From Aquamicrobium sp. (GTDB taxonomy: Bacteria > Pseudomonadota > Alphaproteobacteria > Rhizobiales > Rhizobiaceae), in the NCBI GenBank assembly GCA_019739225.1, contig JAHHDT010000002.1:62001-126000 (forward strand): 64,000 nucleotides of DNA. The letters run 5' to 3'. Below, piece after piece: positions 25,604 through 34,868 of the stretch. The notes below the pieces were generated by a model. It was given only the letters and a program-made list of their open reading frames with translations, was not told the DNA's origin and did not search any database. Position 1 is the stretch's first letter. Each line of letters begins with the position of its first letter. The translations under genes and the position numbers were made by a program.

Positions 25604-26914
25604 ATGAAACTGAGATCTGCGCTGCTCGGCGCATGCTCCGTCGTCGCCCTGTCGGGCACTGCGCTCGCCGAGACCATCACCATCGCAACGGTCAACAATG
25701 GCGACATGATCCGCATGCAGCGGCTCGCCGAGGACTTCACGGCCAAGCACCCGGACATCGAGTTGCAGTGGGTGACGCTGGAGGAGAACGTCCTGCGGGA
25801 GCGCGTCACCACCGACATCGCAGCCGGCGGTGGCCAGTACGACGTCATGACCATCGGCAACTACGAGGTGCCGATCTGGGCCAAGCAGGGCTGGCTGCTC
25901 GAACTCAACGGCCTCGGTGACGACTACGACGTCGATGATCTTCTGCCAGCCATTCGCGGCGGCCTTTCCGTCGACGGCAAGCTCTATGCTGCGCCGTTCT
26001 ACGGCGAGTCGGCGATGATCATGTACCGCACCGACCTGTTCGAGGGTTCCGGTCTTGAAATGCCGGAATCCCCGACCTGGGAATTCATCGGAGAGGCTGC
26101 CCGCAAGATCAAGGCGGACAACCCCGACGTGAACGGCATCTGCCTGCGTGGCAAGGCCGGCTGGGGCGAGAACATGGCTTTCATCACCGCCCTGGTGAAC
26201 TCCTATGGCGGCCGCTGGTTCGACGAGAACTGGCAGCCCCAGTTCGATCAGCCGGAGTGGAAGAATGCCTTCCAGTTCTATGTCGATCTGATGAACGATG
26301 CCGGCCCGTCGGGCGCTTCGTCCAACGGCTTCAACGAGAACCTGACGCTCTTCCAGCAGGGCAAGTGCGCCATGTGGATGGACGCGACGGTCGCGGCATC
26401 CTTCGTCTCAAATCCGGAAGATTCCACCGTGGCCGACAAGGTCGGCTATGCGATCTTCCCCGATACCGGCAATGGCAATCACGGGCATTGGCTGTGGTCG
26501 TGGAACCTGGCGGTGCCGGCGAGCTCGACCAAGGCCGACGCCGCGCAGGCCTTCATCGCCTGGGCGACGAACAAAGCCTATACCGAGCTTGTTGCGGAGA
26601 AAGAGGGTTGGGCCAACGTACCGCCCGGCACCCGCACCTCGCTCTATGAGAACGAGGCCTACAAGGAAGCCGCGCCCTTCGCGGAGCCGACCCTCGCGGC
26701 CATGAATGCCGCCGACATCACCAAGCCGTCGGTCAAGCCGGTGCCCTATACGGGTGGCCAGTTCGTCGCGATCCCCGAGTTCCAGGGGCTCGGTACCACG
26801 GTTGGCCAGCTCTTCTCTGCCGCCCTCGCCGGCCAGACCTCGGTCGATGATGCGCTTGCGCAGGCGCAGAACGTGGCGACCCGCGAAATGACCCGGTCTG
26901 GCTACATCAAATAG
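25604..26914 (+). CDS. smoE: Polyol (sorbitol/mannitol) ABC transporter substrate-binding protein
   Basis: This is a 436-residue periplasmic protein with a signal peptide (cleavage near ALAETITIA, residue 22) and COG1653-type features: ADDFTAKHP-like spacing, QWVTLEENVLRERVTTDIAAGGGQYD, PFYGESAMIMYR. The gene order binding protein, two permeases, ATPase, sorbitol dehydrogenase, mannitol dehydrogenase matches the smoEFGK-smoS-mtlK operon of Rhodobacter and rhizobia, which imports D-sorbitol and mannitol. The start at 25604 follows GGGAGGA. It is separated from the permease genes by hairpins and a repeat element. Confidence 0.88.
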   Translation: MKLRSALLGACSVVALSGTALAETITIATVNNGDMIRMQRLAEDFTAKHPDIELQWVTLEENVLRERVTTDIAAGGGQYDVMTIGNYEVPIWAKQGWLLELNGLGDDYDVDDLLPAIRGGLSVDGKLYAAPFYGESAMIMYRTDLFEGSGLEMPESPTWEFIGEAARKIKADNPDVNGICLRGKAGWGENMAFITALVNSYGGRWFDENWQPQFDQPEWKNAFQFYVDLMNDAGPSGASSNGFNENLTLFQQGKCAMWMDATVAASFVSNPEDSTVADKVGYAIFPDTGNGNHGHWLWSWNLAVPASSTKADAAQAFIAWATNKAYTELVAEKEGWANVPPGTRTSLYENEAYKEAAPFAEPTLAAMNAADITKPSVKPVPYTGGQFVAIPEFQGLGTTVGQLFSAALAGQTSVDDALAQAQNVATREMTRSGYIK

Positions 26915-26957
26915 GCTTCCTCCCGAAGCCTGGCCGTCCGGCTCCGGCCGGGCGGCC
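26913..26957 (+). other. Two stem-loops after the binding-protein gene
   Basis: AGGCTTC-CTCCC-GAAGCCT (26913-26931) overlaps the stop codon, and GGCCGTCCGGC / GGCCGGGCGGCC (26932-26957, loop TCC, one mismatch) follows directly. No T run follows. They probably protect the binding-protein mRNA from decay. Confidence 0.5.
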
Positions 26958-26974
26958 GCCCTTTCGGAAGATCA

Positions 26975-27106
26975 TGCGTCCTTCGAGGCTCGCTGCGCTC
27001 GCACCTCAGGATGAGGACTGCCGTGCATCAGCCCCACAAGCGGTTGGCTCGATCAAACTACCTCCCTCATCCTGAGGTGCGAGCGCAGCGGGCCTCGAAG
27101 GACGCA
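26975..27106. repeat. Long palindromic intergenic repeat, family A, copy 1
   Basis: Left arm 26975-27016 and right arm 27065-27106 are inverted copies of about 42 bases (TGCGTCCTTCGAGGCTCGC... and its complement), with a 48-base unrelated middle. Two further copies are at 34696-34838 and 59873-60051. This copy lies within the smoE-smoF gap. Confidence 0.85.
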
Positions 27107-27164
27107 CTTTCCGGCAAATATCGCCGAACGATACGGAACAGGAACCCAGCGAGGGACCCCTGCC

Positions 27165-28037
27165 ATGGCCACGCGACAAACCAGAACGCTTGCCCGCCTG
27201 ATGATGGCCCCCGCCGTCGTTCTGCTGCTGATCTGGATGATCGTGCCGCTGTCCATGACGATCTGGTACTCGTTCCAGAACTACAACATGCTGAACCCGG
27301 CCATGCGCGGCTTCGCCGGCTTCTTCAACTACGTCTACTTCTATACGGATCCAGCCTTCTATCAGGCGATCATCAACACGCTGTTCATCGTCGTCGGGGT
27401 GCTGTTCATCACCATCGTCGGCGGCATCGCTTTGGCGCTTCTGCTTGACCAGCCGATCTTCGGCCAGGGCATCGTGCGTATCCTCGTCATCTCGCCCTTC
27501 TTCGTCATGCCGCCGGTCGCGGCGCTCATCTGGAAGAACATGATCATGCATCCCGGCTACGGGGTGCTGGCGGATGTCTCGCGCTTCCTCGGTCTCCAGC
27601 CCGTCGACTGGTTCGCTCAATATCCGCTCACGTCGGTTATCATCATCGTTGCCTGGCAATGGCTGCCGTTCGCGACCCTGATCCTGCTGACAGCCCTGCA
27701 GTCGCTCGACGAGGAGCAGAAGGAGGCGGCCGAGATGGACGGCGCCAATTTCGTCAATCGTTTCTGGTATCTGACCCTGCCGCACCTGGCGCGGGCGATC
27801 ACGGTTGTGATCCTGATCCAGACGATCTTCCTGCTCGCCGTCTACGCCGAGATTCTCGTGACCACCAATGGCGGCCCCGGCTACGCCACCACGAACCTCG
27901 CTTTCCTGATCTATCGCACGGCGCTCCTGTCCTACGACATCGGGGGCGCATCGGCCGGGGGCGTGATCGCGGTCGTTCTCGCCAACATCGTCGCCATCTT
28001 CCTGATGCGCGCCGTTGGCCGCAACCTGGACAGGTAA
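27165..28037 (+). CDS. smoF: Polyol ABC transporter permease
   Basis: This is a 290-residue membrane protein with six helices and the EAA loop [26 protein letters not shown] near 189, which contacts the ATPase. It matches the MalF-like SmoF permease by position. The gene starts at 27165 and the second permease gene follows 12 bases later. Confidence 0.9.
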   Translation: MATRQTRTLARLMMAPAVVLLLIWMIVPLSMTIWYSFQNYNMLNPAMRGFAGFFNYVYFYTDPAFYQAIINTLFIVVGVLFITIVGGIALALLLDQPIFGQGIVRILVISPFFVMPPVAALIWKNMIMHPGYGVLADVSRFLGLQPVDWFAQYPLTSVIIIVAWQWLPFATLILLTALQSLDEEQKEAAEMDGANFVNRFWYLTLPHLARAITVVILIQTIFLLAVYAEILVTTNGGPGYATTNLAFLIYRTALLSYDIGGASAGGVIAVVLANIVAIFLMRAVGRNLDR

Positions 28038-28049
28038 GGGAGAGACGAT

Positions 28050-28874
28050 ATGGCACGTGCAGTCTCCACACGCCGCAAATGGATCGCCACGGCAGCCGCC
28101 TGGGTGGTCGCCCTGGTGATCTTCTTTCCCATCTTCTACATGGTCGTCACCTCGCTGAAGACCGAGCCCGAGGCGATCGCCGGCATCAGCCTCATCCCCT
28201 CCGGCACCTTCGAGAACTACGTCGAGGTCCAGACCCAGCGCGACTATTTCAAGCCGTTCCTGAATTCGGTGATCATCTCGCTGGGCTCGACATTGATCGC
28301 GCTGCTGATCGCTATCCCGGCCGCATGGTCGATGGCATTCTCGCCGACGCGCCGGACCAAGGACATCCTCATGTGGATGCTGTCGACCAAGATGATGCCG
28401 GCCGTCGGCGTGCTCGTGCCGATGTTCCTGATATTTCGCGATACCGGTCTTCTCGACACGAGGATCGGCCTGACCGTCGTCCTTACGCTCATCAACCTGC
28501 CGATCGTGGTGTGGATGCTCTACACCTATTTCCGCGAAATTCCCGGCGAGATTCTCGAGGCCGCGCGCATGGACGGCGCGACGCTGATGGGCGAGATCGT
28601 CTATGTGCTGACGCCGATGGCGGTGCCAGGCATCGCGTCCACCATGCTGCTCAACATCATTCTCGCCTGGAACGAGGCGTTCTGGTCGATCCGTCTTTCG
28701 GCGGCGAACGCAGCCCCGCTGACAGCGTTCATCGCCTCTTTCTCCAGCCCTCAGGGCCTCTTCTGGGCCAAGCTTTCGGCAGCGTCCACGCTCGCCATCG
28801 CGCCGATCCTCATCATGGGTTGGTTCTCGCAGCGCCAGCTCGTGCGCGGGCTCACCTTCGGCGCCGTCAAATAA
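28050..28874 (+). CDS. smoG: Polyol ABC transporter permease
   Basis: This is a 274-residue MalG-type permease with six helices and the EAA loop [28 protein letters not shown] near 161-188. The segment [12 protein letters not shown] near 209 is typical for SmoG-like permeases. It pairs with the upstream permease. Its start is 12 bases after that gene, behind AAGGGAGAG. Confidence 0.9.
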   Translation: MARAVSTRRKWIATAAAWVVALVIFFPIFYMVVTSLKTEPEAIAGISLIPSGTFENYVEVQTQRDYFKPFLNSVIISLGSTLIALLIAIPAAWSMAFSPTRRTKDILMWMLSTKMMPAVGVLVPMFLIFRDTGLLDTRIGLTVVLTLINLPIVVWMLYTYFREIPGEILEAARMDGATLMGEIVYVLTPMAVPGIASTMLLNIILAWNEAFWSIRLSAANAAPLTAFIASFSSPQGLFWAKLSAASTLAIAPILIMGWFSQRQLVRGLTFGAVK

Positions 28875-28891
28875 GGTTTCGGGAGGAAGCC

Positions 28892-29890
28892 ATGGGCAAC
28901 ATCACGCTCAAGAACGTGCACAAGGCTTTCGGGGCGACAGTCATCATCCCAGACATCGACCTTGAAATTTCGGACGGCGAGTTCGTCGTCTTCGTGGGCC
29001 CCTCGGGGTGTGGCAAGTCCACGCTGCTGCGGCTGATCGCGGGTCTGGAAGACACCACCTCCGGCACCATCCTGATCGACGGCGCCGACATGACGGGCGA
29101 GGCACCGGCCAAGCGCGGTCTGGCGATGGTTTTCCAGTCCTATGCGCTCTATCCGCATATGAGCGTCTACAACAACATCGCCTTCCCCCTGAAGATGGCG
29201 AAGGCCGACAAGGAAACCATCGACGCCAAGGTGCGGGCAGCGGCCCAGACGCTGAACCTCACCGCCTATCTCGAACGGCGCCCGGGGCAGCTTTCAGGCG
29301 GCCAGCGCCAGCGTGTCGCCATCGGCCGCGCCATCGTACGCCAGCCCTCGGCCTTCCTGTTCGACGAGCCCCTGTCCAACCTGGACGCCGCCCTGCGCGG
29401 GACGATGCGGCTGGAAATCAGCGAACTGCACCAGCAGCTCAAGACGACCATGATCTATGTCACGCACGATCAGGTCGAGGCGATGACGATGGCCGACAAG
29501 ATCGTGGTGCTGAATGCCGGCAACATCGAGCAGGTAGGCTCGCCCCTCGACCTCTATCGTTCGCCCCGCAATCTCTTCGTGGCAGGGTTTATCGGCTCGC
29601 CGCGCATGAACTTCGTCACCGGCGAAGAAGCTGCCAGGCACAACGCGGCGACCATCGGCGTGCGGCCCGAACATATCAGGCTCTCGACCACCGAGGGTGC
29701 CTGGAAAGGGGTGGTCGGCGTCGCCGAGCATCTGGGTTCGGACACGTTCCTTCACATTCAGGTCGAAGGCATTGGCCAGGTCACGGCGCGCGCGGATGGC
29801 GAGTTCACCGTGCACCACGGCGATGCGGTCTGGCTCACGCCAGAGCCGACGAAGATTCACCGTTTCGATGCGGATGGGAACGCGATCTGA
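28892..29890 (+). CDS. smoK: Polyol ABC transporter ATP-binding protein
   Basis: This is a 332-residue MalK-type ATPase: Walker [10 protein letters not shown] near 38-46, Q loop [11 protein letters not shown], signature LSGGQRQR near 135, Walker [13 protein letters not shown], and the C-terminal OB-fold region with GVRPEHI near 256. The start at 28892 follows GGGAGG; a frame fused upstream is a read-through. Its last base A is shared with the next ATG. Confidence 0.93.
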   Translation: MGNITLKNVHKAFGATVIIPDIDLEISDGEFVVFVGPSGCGKSTLLRLIAGLEDTTSGTILIDGADMTGEAPAKRGLAMVFQSYALYPHMSVYNNIAFPLKMAKADKETIDAKVRAAAQTLNLTAYLERRPGQLSGGQRQRVAIGRAIVRQPSAFLFDEPLSNLDAALRGTMRLEISELHQQLKTTMIYVTHDQVEAMTMADKIVVLNAGNIEQVGSPLDLYRSPRNLFVAGFIGSPRMNFVTGEEAARHNAATIGVRPEHIRLSTTEGAWKGVVGVAEHLGSDTFLHIQVEGIGQVTARADGEFTVHHGDAVWLTPEPTKIHRFDADGNAI

Positions 29891-30663
29891 TGGGGCGTCT
29901 GGCCTGCAAATCGGCATTGATCACGGGCTCGGCGCGCGGCATCGGCCGCGCCTTCGCCGAAGCCTATGCCGGCGAGGGCGCGACGGTCGCCATCGCCGAC
30001 ATCGATCTCGACAGGGCCAGTGAGACCGCGCGTCAGATCGGCGACGCTGCCTACGCGCTCCAGCTCGATGTGACCCGCCAAAGCTCGATCGATGAGGCGG
30101 TCAAGGCTGCCGAGGAACATGCCGGCGGCATCGACATTCTCGTCAACAATGCCGCCCTGTTCGACATGGCGCCGATCGTTGACATCACCCGCGAGAGCTA
30201 TGATCGCCTGTTCGCCGTCAATGTCGCCGGCGCGCTGTTCACCATGCAGGCCGTCGCCCGGTCGATGATCGCGCGCGGCAAGGGCGGCAAGATCATCAAT
30301 ATGGCGAGCCAGGCCGGGCGTCGCGGCGAGGCGCTGGTCGGCGTCTATTGCGCCAGCAAGGCCGCGATCATCTCGCTGACCCAGTCGGCAGGCCTCGATC
30401 TCATCCGGCACGGCATCAACGTCAACGCGATCGCGCCGGGTGTCGTGGACGGCGAGCATTGGGATCACGTCGACGCGCTGTTCGCCAAATACGAAGGACT
30501 GGCGCCCGGCGAAAAGAAGAAGCAGGTCGGCGCGGCCGTTCCCTATGGCCGCATGGGCACCGCGCAGGATCTCGTCGGAATGGCGATTTTTCTGGCGACC
30601 AAGGAAGCCGACTACGTGGTCGCCCAGACCTACAATGTCGACGGCGGCAACTGGATGAGCTGA
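29890..30663 (+). CDS. smoS: L-iditol/sorbitol dehydrogenase, SDR family
   Basis: This is a 257-residue short-chain dehydrogenase with cofactor motif TGSARGIGRA near 12-21, NNAA near 87, and catalytic Ser (MASQAG), Tyr-x3-Lys (YCASK near 152). Its segment GVVDGEHWDHVDALFAKYEG is characteristic of SmoS-type sorbitol dehydrogenases, oxidising D-glucitol to D-fructose with NAD. It overlaps smoK by one base and mtlK starts one base after its stop. Confidence 0.92.
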   Translation: MGRLACKSALITGSARGIGRAFAEAYAGEGATVAIADIDLDRASETARQIGDAAYALQLDVTRQSSIDEAVKAAEEHAGGIDILVNNAALFDMAPIVDITRESYDRLFAVNVAGALFTMQAVARSMIARGKGGKIINMASQAGRRGEALVGVYCASKAAIISLTQSAGLDLIRHGINVNAIAPGVVDGEHWDHVDALFAKYEGLAPGEKKKQVGAAVPYGRMGTAQDLVGMAIFLATKEADYVVAQTYNVDGGNWMS

Positions 30664-30664
30664 G

Positions 30665-32143
30665 ATGGCAACGACACTTTCCCTCGCCACGCTCGACCGC
30701 CTGCCCGAAGGAGTCGCGCGCCCGCAATATCAGCGCGAGGCGCTTTCAGCGGGCATTCTGCATTTCGGTGTCGGCAATTTTCATCGCGCGCATCAGGTCG
30801 CCTATCTGGACGATCTTTTCAACGCCGGACGCGGGCACGACTGGGCGATCGTGGGTGCCGGCGTGCTGGAAGCGGAGCGGACGGGCAGGCAGAAGCTTGC
30901 CGCGCAGGATTTCCTCTCGACCCTGGTCGAGCAGGATGCCGGACACATGAGCGCACGGGTAACCGGCGCGATGATCGACTTTGTAGAGCCCGGTGACGCG
31001 CAGGCGACCATCGCGCGGCTGGCCGACCCGGCGATCCGGATCGTCTCGCTCACCATAACCGAGGGGGGCTACTTCATAGATTCCGCGTCGGGGCGGTTCG
31101 ACGCAGCGCATCCCGCTATCGTTGCCGATGCGCGCGACATTGCTGCCTCGCGCACGGTGTTTGGCATGATCGTCGCCGGCCTGATGAGACGGCGGGCGGC
31201 CGGCCTCGCGCCGTTCACCGTCATGTCGTGCGACAACATCCCGGGCAACGGCCACGTCACCGAAGATGCTGTCGCCGGACTTGCCGCGCTGGTCGATCCG
31301 GACCTCGCGCAATGGGTGAAGGAGAACGTTGCATTCCCCAATGCCATGGTCGATCGCATCACGCCGGCCACCAGCGACCGCGAACGCGAGATCCTCGCGC
31401 GCGAATTCGGTGTCACCGATGCCTGGCCCGTCTTCTGCGAACCTTTTCGGCAATGGGTGCTGGAGGACAGGTTTTCGGCCGGCCGGCCTCCGCTGGAAGA
31501 CGTCGGCGTCACGCTCGTCGACGATGTCGCGCCGTGGGAACTGATGAAGATCCGCATGCTCAATGGCGGCCATGCGGCAATCGCCTATCCGGCGGCGTTG
31601 ATGGACATTCATTTCGTCCATGAGGCGATGGAGGAGCCGCTGATCCGCGGCTTCCTCGAAAAGCTGGAGCGGGAGGAGATCATCCCGGTCGTGCCGCCGG
31701 TGCCGGATACCAAGCTCGAGGATTATCTGGCGTTGATAGAGCGGCGTTTCGCCAACCCCAAGATCGGCGACACCATTGCGCGTCTCTGCCAGGATGGCTC
31801 CAACCGCCAGCCGAAATTCATCCTGCCATCGGCTGCCGACCGGTTGAAGGCTGGCGGAGGCGTGACCGGCCTGTCCCTGGTCTCGGCGCTGTGGTGTCGC
31901 TACTGCACGGGCACCAGCGACTCGGGCCGGATAATCGAACCCAATGACGCCAGTGCCGATCGGCTGAAACAGGCAGCCCTCCAGGCCCGTAAAGACCCCG
32001 CCGCCTTTCTGGCGCTTTCCGACATTTTCGGCGATATGGGCAATGTGCCCGCCTTCGCGGACGCCTTTGTCCGCAATCTGAAAGCCGTGTGGGAGCAGGG
32101 GGCGAGGGGCGCGTTGAAATCCTATCTCGCCGGCAAGCTCTGA
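30665..32143 (+). CDS. mtlK: Mannitol 2-dehydrogenase (long-chain family)
   Basis: This is a 492-residue polyol-specific long-chain dehydrogenase. It starts with the Rossmann region GVGNFHRAHQVAYLDDL near 35-51 and has the signature MKIRMLNGGHAAIAYPA near 295 with catalytic Lys. It oxidises D-mannitol (or D-arabitol) to D-fructose (or D-xylulose). It is co-transcribed with smoS. Fructokinase, found next in some relatives, is not in this operon; a HAD phosphatase and FGGY kinase follow. Confidence 0.93.
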   Translation: MATTLSLATLDRLPEGVARPQYQREALSAGILHFGVGNFHRAHQVAYLDDLFNAGRGHDWAIVGAGVLEAERTGRQKLAAQDFLSTLVEQDAGHMSARVTGAMIDFVEPGDAQATIARLADPAIRIVSLTITEGGYFIDSASGRFDAAHPAIVADARDIAASRTVFGMIVAGLMRRRAAGLAPFTVMSCDNIPGNGHVTEDAVAGLAALVDPDLAQWVKENVAFPNAMVDRITPATSDREREILAREFGVTDAWPVFCEPFRQWVLEDRFSAGRPPLEDVGVTLVDDVAPWELMKIRMLNGGHAAIAYPAALMDIHFVHEAMEEPLIRGFLEKLEREEIIPVVPPVPDTKLEDYLALIERRFANPKIGDTIARLCQDGSNRQPKFILPSAADRLKAGGGVTGLSLVSALWCRYCTGTSDSGRIIEPNDASADRLKQAALQARKDPAAFLALSDIFGDMGNVPAFADAFVRNLKAVWEQGARGALKSYLAGKL

Positions 32144-32172
32144 CCGGCCTTGCCGGAGGCGACTGAATATCC

Positions 32173-32850
32173 ATGAAACGCGAGACCGAACTGGTCATCT
32201 TCGATTGCGACGGCGTTCTGGTCGACAGCGAGCCGATCTCGATCGCGGTGCTGCGCGACGTGATCGCAAGCGCCGGCTGCGACATCGACGAGGCAACCGC
32301 CTACCGGCTGTTCCTCGGCCGCTCGATGACGACGATCGGCGAGACGCTGGTGCTGCGCTACGGCCTGCGTTTCACCGAAGAGCACCTGGAAGAGACGCGC
32401 CGGCTGATGTCGGCGCGGTTCCGCGCCGAACTCAAGGCGATCCATGGAATACGCGAAACGCTGCTGGCGCTTCCGCACCGGCGCTGCGTGGCTTCTTCCA
32501 GCCGACCGGAGCGCATTCGCCTGTCGCTAGAGGTCGCGGGCATTCTGGACCTGCTGGAGCCGGCCATCTACAGTGCGACTATGGTCAAGCGCGGAAAGCC
32601 TGCTCCGGATTTGTTTTTGCATGCCGCCAGCCAGATGGCGGCGGACCCGGCCGCTTGCATCGTCATCGAGGACAGCCCTGCCGGCATCGAGGCGGCGAAA
32701 GCCGCGGGCATGCGGGTTTTTGCCTTTGCCGGCGGCTCCCATGCCGGACCGGGGGGCCTGCGTGACGCCTTTGAGACGCTCGGGCCCGATCTGGTTTTCG
32801 ACGACATGCAGCGTCTCCCCTCGCTTGTCGCGGAGGCGTCGCGCCCGTGA
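32173..32850 (+). CDS. HAD-superfamily sugar phosphatase
   Basis: This is a 225-residue HAD subfamily IA hydrolase with motif I FDCDGVLVDSE near 10-20, a four-helix cap, motif II SSSRP, and motifs III/IV GKPAPDLFLHA and VIEDSPAGIEAA. Substrates in the family include sugar phosphates such as 2-deoxyglucose-6-phosphate or polyol phosphates. It lies 29 bases after mtlK and overlaps the kinase gene (GTGA). In the operon it may remove an inhibitory sugar phosphate. The precise substrate is not known. Confidence 0.85.
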   Translation: MKRETELVIFDCDGVLVDSEPISIAVLRDVIASAGCDIDEATAYRLFLGRSMTTIGETLVLRYGLRFTEEHLEETRRLMSARFRAELKAIHGIRETLLALPHRRCVASSSRPERIRLSLEVAGILDLLEPAIYSATMVKRGKPAPDLFLHAASQMAADPAACIVIEDSPAGIEAAKAAGMRVFAFAGGSHAGPGGLRDAFETLGPDLVFDDMQRLPSLVAEASRP

Positions 32851-34433
32851 GCGAGCCGCTGGTTTGCGCCGTCGATGTCGGAACGGGCAGCGCGCGGGCC
32901 GGCGTGCTTGATAGCACCGGGCGACTGCTCGGGCGCGGCGAGCATCCAATACTGATGAACCGGCCCAAGGCCGACCACGCTGAGCACGATTCGGAAGATA
33001 TCTGGTCGGCGGTGTGTGCGGCGGTGCGCGCCGCATTGTCCGTCTCCGGTGCGCCGCCGGAATCCATCGTCGGCATCGGCTTCGATGCCACCTGTTCACT
33101 TGTGGCGCGCGACACGGCCGGGCGTCAGTTGACGCTGTCTTCGACCGGTGAGGCAAGGTGGGACACGATCGTCTGGCTCGATCACCGCGCCATCGCGGAA
33201 GCCGACGAATGCACCGCCACCGGCCATGCCGTCCTCGACCATGCCGGCGGCGTGATGTCGCCGGAAATGCAGGCGCCCAAGCTGATGTGGGTGAAGAAAC
33301 ATCTGCCGGAGAGCTGGCAGGCCGCCGGGCATTTCTTCGACCTCGCGGATTTCCTCACCTATCGTGCCAGCGGATCGCTGGCGCGGTCGCAATGCACGCT
33401 GGCCTGCAAATGGACGTTCCTGGCGCATGCCGAGCCGGGCTGGCAGCGCGATTTTTTCGATGCCGTCGGCCTGCCTGAGCTGCCGTCGCATGGTGGCTTG
33501 CCGGATCGGACGGTCCCCGTAGGAGCCGACCTCGGTGCGCTCACGGAAGAGGCGGCCCGCGAACTCGGCCTGACAACAAGCTGCCGGGTCGCGGCCGGCA
33601 TGATCGACGCCTATGCCGGCGCGCTGGGCGTCATCGGCGGCTTCGCTGCCGATGAGGAGGGGCTTGAGCGCCACATGGCGCTGATCGCCGGCACGTCGAG
33701 CTGTGTCATGGCGATGTCCAGGGATCGCCGGTCCTTTGCAGGGGCTTGGGGTCCGTACTGGGGCGTGACGTTGCCGGACTTCTGGATGATCGAGGGCGGC
33801 CAGTCGGCTACGGGCGCCCTGCTCGACCACGTCATCCGCTGGCATGGCGCGGGTGGGGAGCCGGACGCCGCCATGCACCGGCGCATCGGCGAGCGTATTG
33901 CCGTGCTGCGGGCCGAGCACGGAGATGGTTTTGCCGGCCGGCTGCATGTCCTGCCGGACTTCCACGGCAACCGCTCGCCGCTCGCGGACCCGCATGCGGT
34001 CGGCGTGATCTCCGGCCTGACGCTGGACTCATCCTTTGACAGCCTCGCGAAGCTCTACTGGCGCACCTGCGTGGCGATCGCGCTCGGCGTCCGTCACATC
34101 CTCGATACGCTGAATGACGGCGGCTTCGTCATCGACACGCTGCATGTCACCGGCGGACATACGCGCAACCCGATCCTGATGGAGCTTTATTCGGATGCCA
34201 CCGGCTGCCGCGTGGTCGAGCCTCTTGGCGACGATGCCGTGCTGACAGGTTCCGCCATGGCTGCGGCCGCCGCAGCGGGGCTCTACCCCTCGCTCGCACA
34301 GGCCTGCGCCGGCATGCGGCAGCAAGGCCGCGAGCGCCGGCCCAACGCCGCCGCGCACGCCCGCTTCGACCGCGACTATCGCGTGTTCCTCGAAATGCAC
34401 CGGCAGAGGAAGGCGCTGGAGCGGATGGAGTGA
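32847..34433 (+). CDS. FGGY-family carbohydrate kinase (ribulokinase-like)
   Basis: This is a 528-residue kinase. The N-terminus AVDVGTGSARAGVLD is the phosphate-1 loop; IAGTSSCVMAMS near 280 and the ADP-binding HVTGGHTRNPILMELYSDATG near 433-453 are present. It resembles the D-ribulose/pentitol kinase group rather than xylulokinase. It begins with GTG overlapping the HAD stop. With the polyol dehydrogenases upstream, it would phosphorylate a ketose such as ribulose or xylulose, or a pentitol. Three bases separate it from the convergent AsnC-type gene. Confidence 0.87.
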   Translation: MSEPLVCAVDVGTGSARAGVLDSTGRLLGRGEHPILMNRPKADHAEHDSEDIWSAVCAAVRAALSVSGAPPESIVGIGFDATCSLVARDTAGRQLTLSSTGEARWDTIVWLDHRAIAEADECTATGHAVLDHAGGVMSPEMQAPKLMWVKKHLPESWQAAGHFFDLADFLTYRASGSLARSQCTLACKWTFLAHAEPGWQRDFFDAVGLPELPSHGGLPDRTVPVGADLGALTEEAARELGLTTSCRVAAGMIDAYAGALGVIGGFAADEEGLERHMALIAGTSSCVMAMSRDRRSFAGAWGPYWGVTLPDFWMIEGGQSATGALLDHVIRWHGAGGEPDAAMHRRIGERIAVLRAEHGDGFAGRLHVLPDFHGNRSPLADPHAVGVISGLTLDSSFDSLAKLYWRTCVAIALGVRHILDTLNDGGFVIDTLHVTGGHTRNPILMELYSDATGCRVVEPLGDDAVLTGSAMAAAAAAGLYPSLAQACAGMRQQGRERRPNAAAHARFDRDYRVFLEMHRQRKALERME

Positions 34434-34436
34434 GCC

Positions 34437-34673
34437 TCAGAACGCCTTGAAGGTCAGGGTGGTCAGCGAGCGGACGATGCCCGGCACGTTGGCGACGTTG
34501 TCGTTGATGAACTTGCCGATATCCACGCCCTCATCGATGTAGATCTTCATCAGCAGGTCGTAGTCGCCGCTGGTCGAATAAAGCTCGGACGCGACCTCGC
34601 GCTTGAACAATTCGTCCGCGACCTCGTAGGTCCTGCCCGGCGAAACCTGAAGCTGTACGAAAACCGCTCTCAT
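34437..34673 (-). CDS. Stand-alone Lrp/AsnC ligand-binding (RAM) domain protein
   Basis: This 78-residue protein is just the C-terminal effector domain of Lrp/AsnC regulators (start MRAVFVQLQVSPGRTYEVAD, middle SGDYDLLMKIYIDEG, end IVRSLTTLTFKAF). The DNA-binding domain is absent. Such stand-alone domains bind amino acids or partner with full-length Lrp proteins. The ATG at 34673 has GGAG 12 bases upstream; the frame extending upstream to 34802 is inside repeat DNA. Its neighbours handle tryptophan derivatives. Confidence 0.85.
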   Translation of the reverse strand: MRAVFVQLQVSPGRTYEVADELFKREVASELYSTSGDYDLLMKIYIDEGVDIGKFINDNVANVPGIVRSLTTLTFKAF

Positions 34674-34695
34674 CAAAAATACTCCGGAATGTTGG

Positions 34696-34838
34696 TGCGT
34701 CCTTCGAGGCTCCCCTTCGACAAGCTCAGGGTCGCACCTCAGGATGAGGGAAGTAGTTTGTCGAACTCCGGCATAGCGGGCTCGATGCACACCCTCCCTC
34801 ATCCTGAGGTGCGAGCGGAGCGAGCCTCGAAGGACGCA
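34696..34838. repeat. Long palindromic intergenic repeat, family A, copy 2 (variant)
   Basis: The right arm (34797-34838) matches copy 1. The left arm keeps the outer TGCGTCCTTCGAGGCT and inner GCACCTCAGGATGAGG but between them carries a different segment, CCCCTTCGACAAGCTCAGGG, in place of CGCTGCGCTC. It separates the polyol module from the tryptophan/anthranilate module. Confidence 0.8.
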
Positions 34839-34868
34839 CTCTCTTTCAGCCAGACTCGTGTCTGGCCG

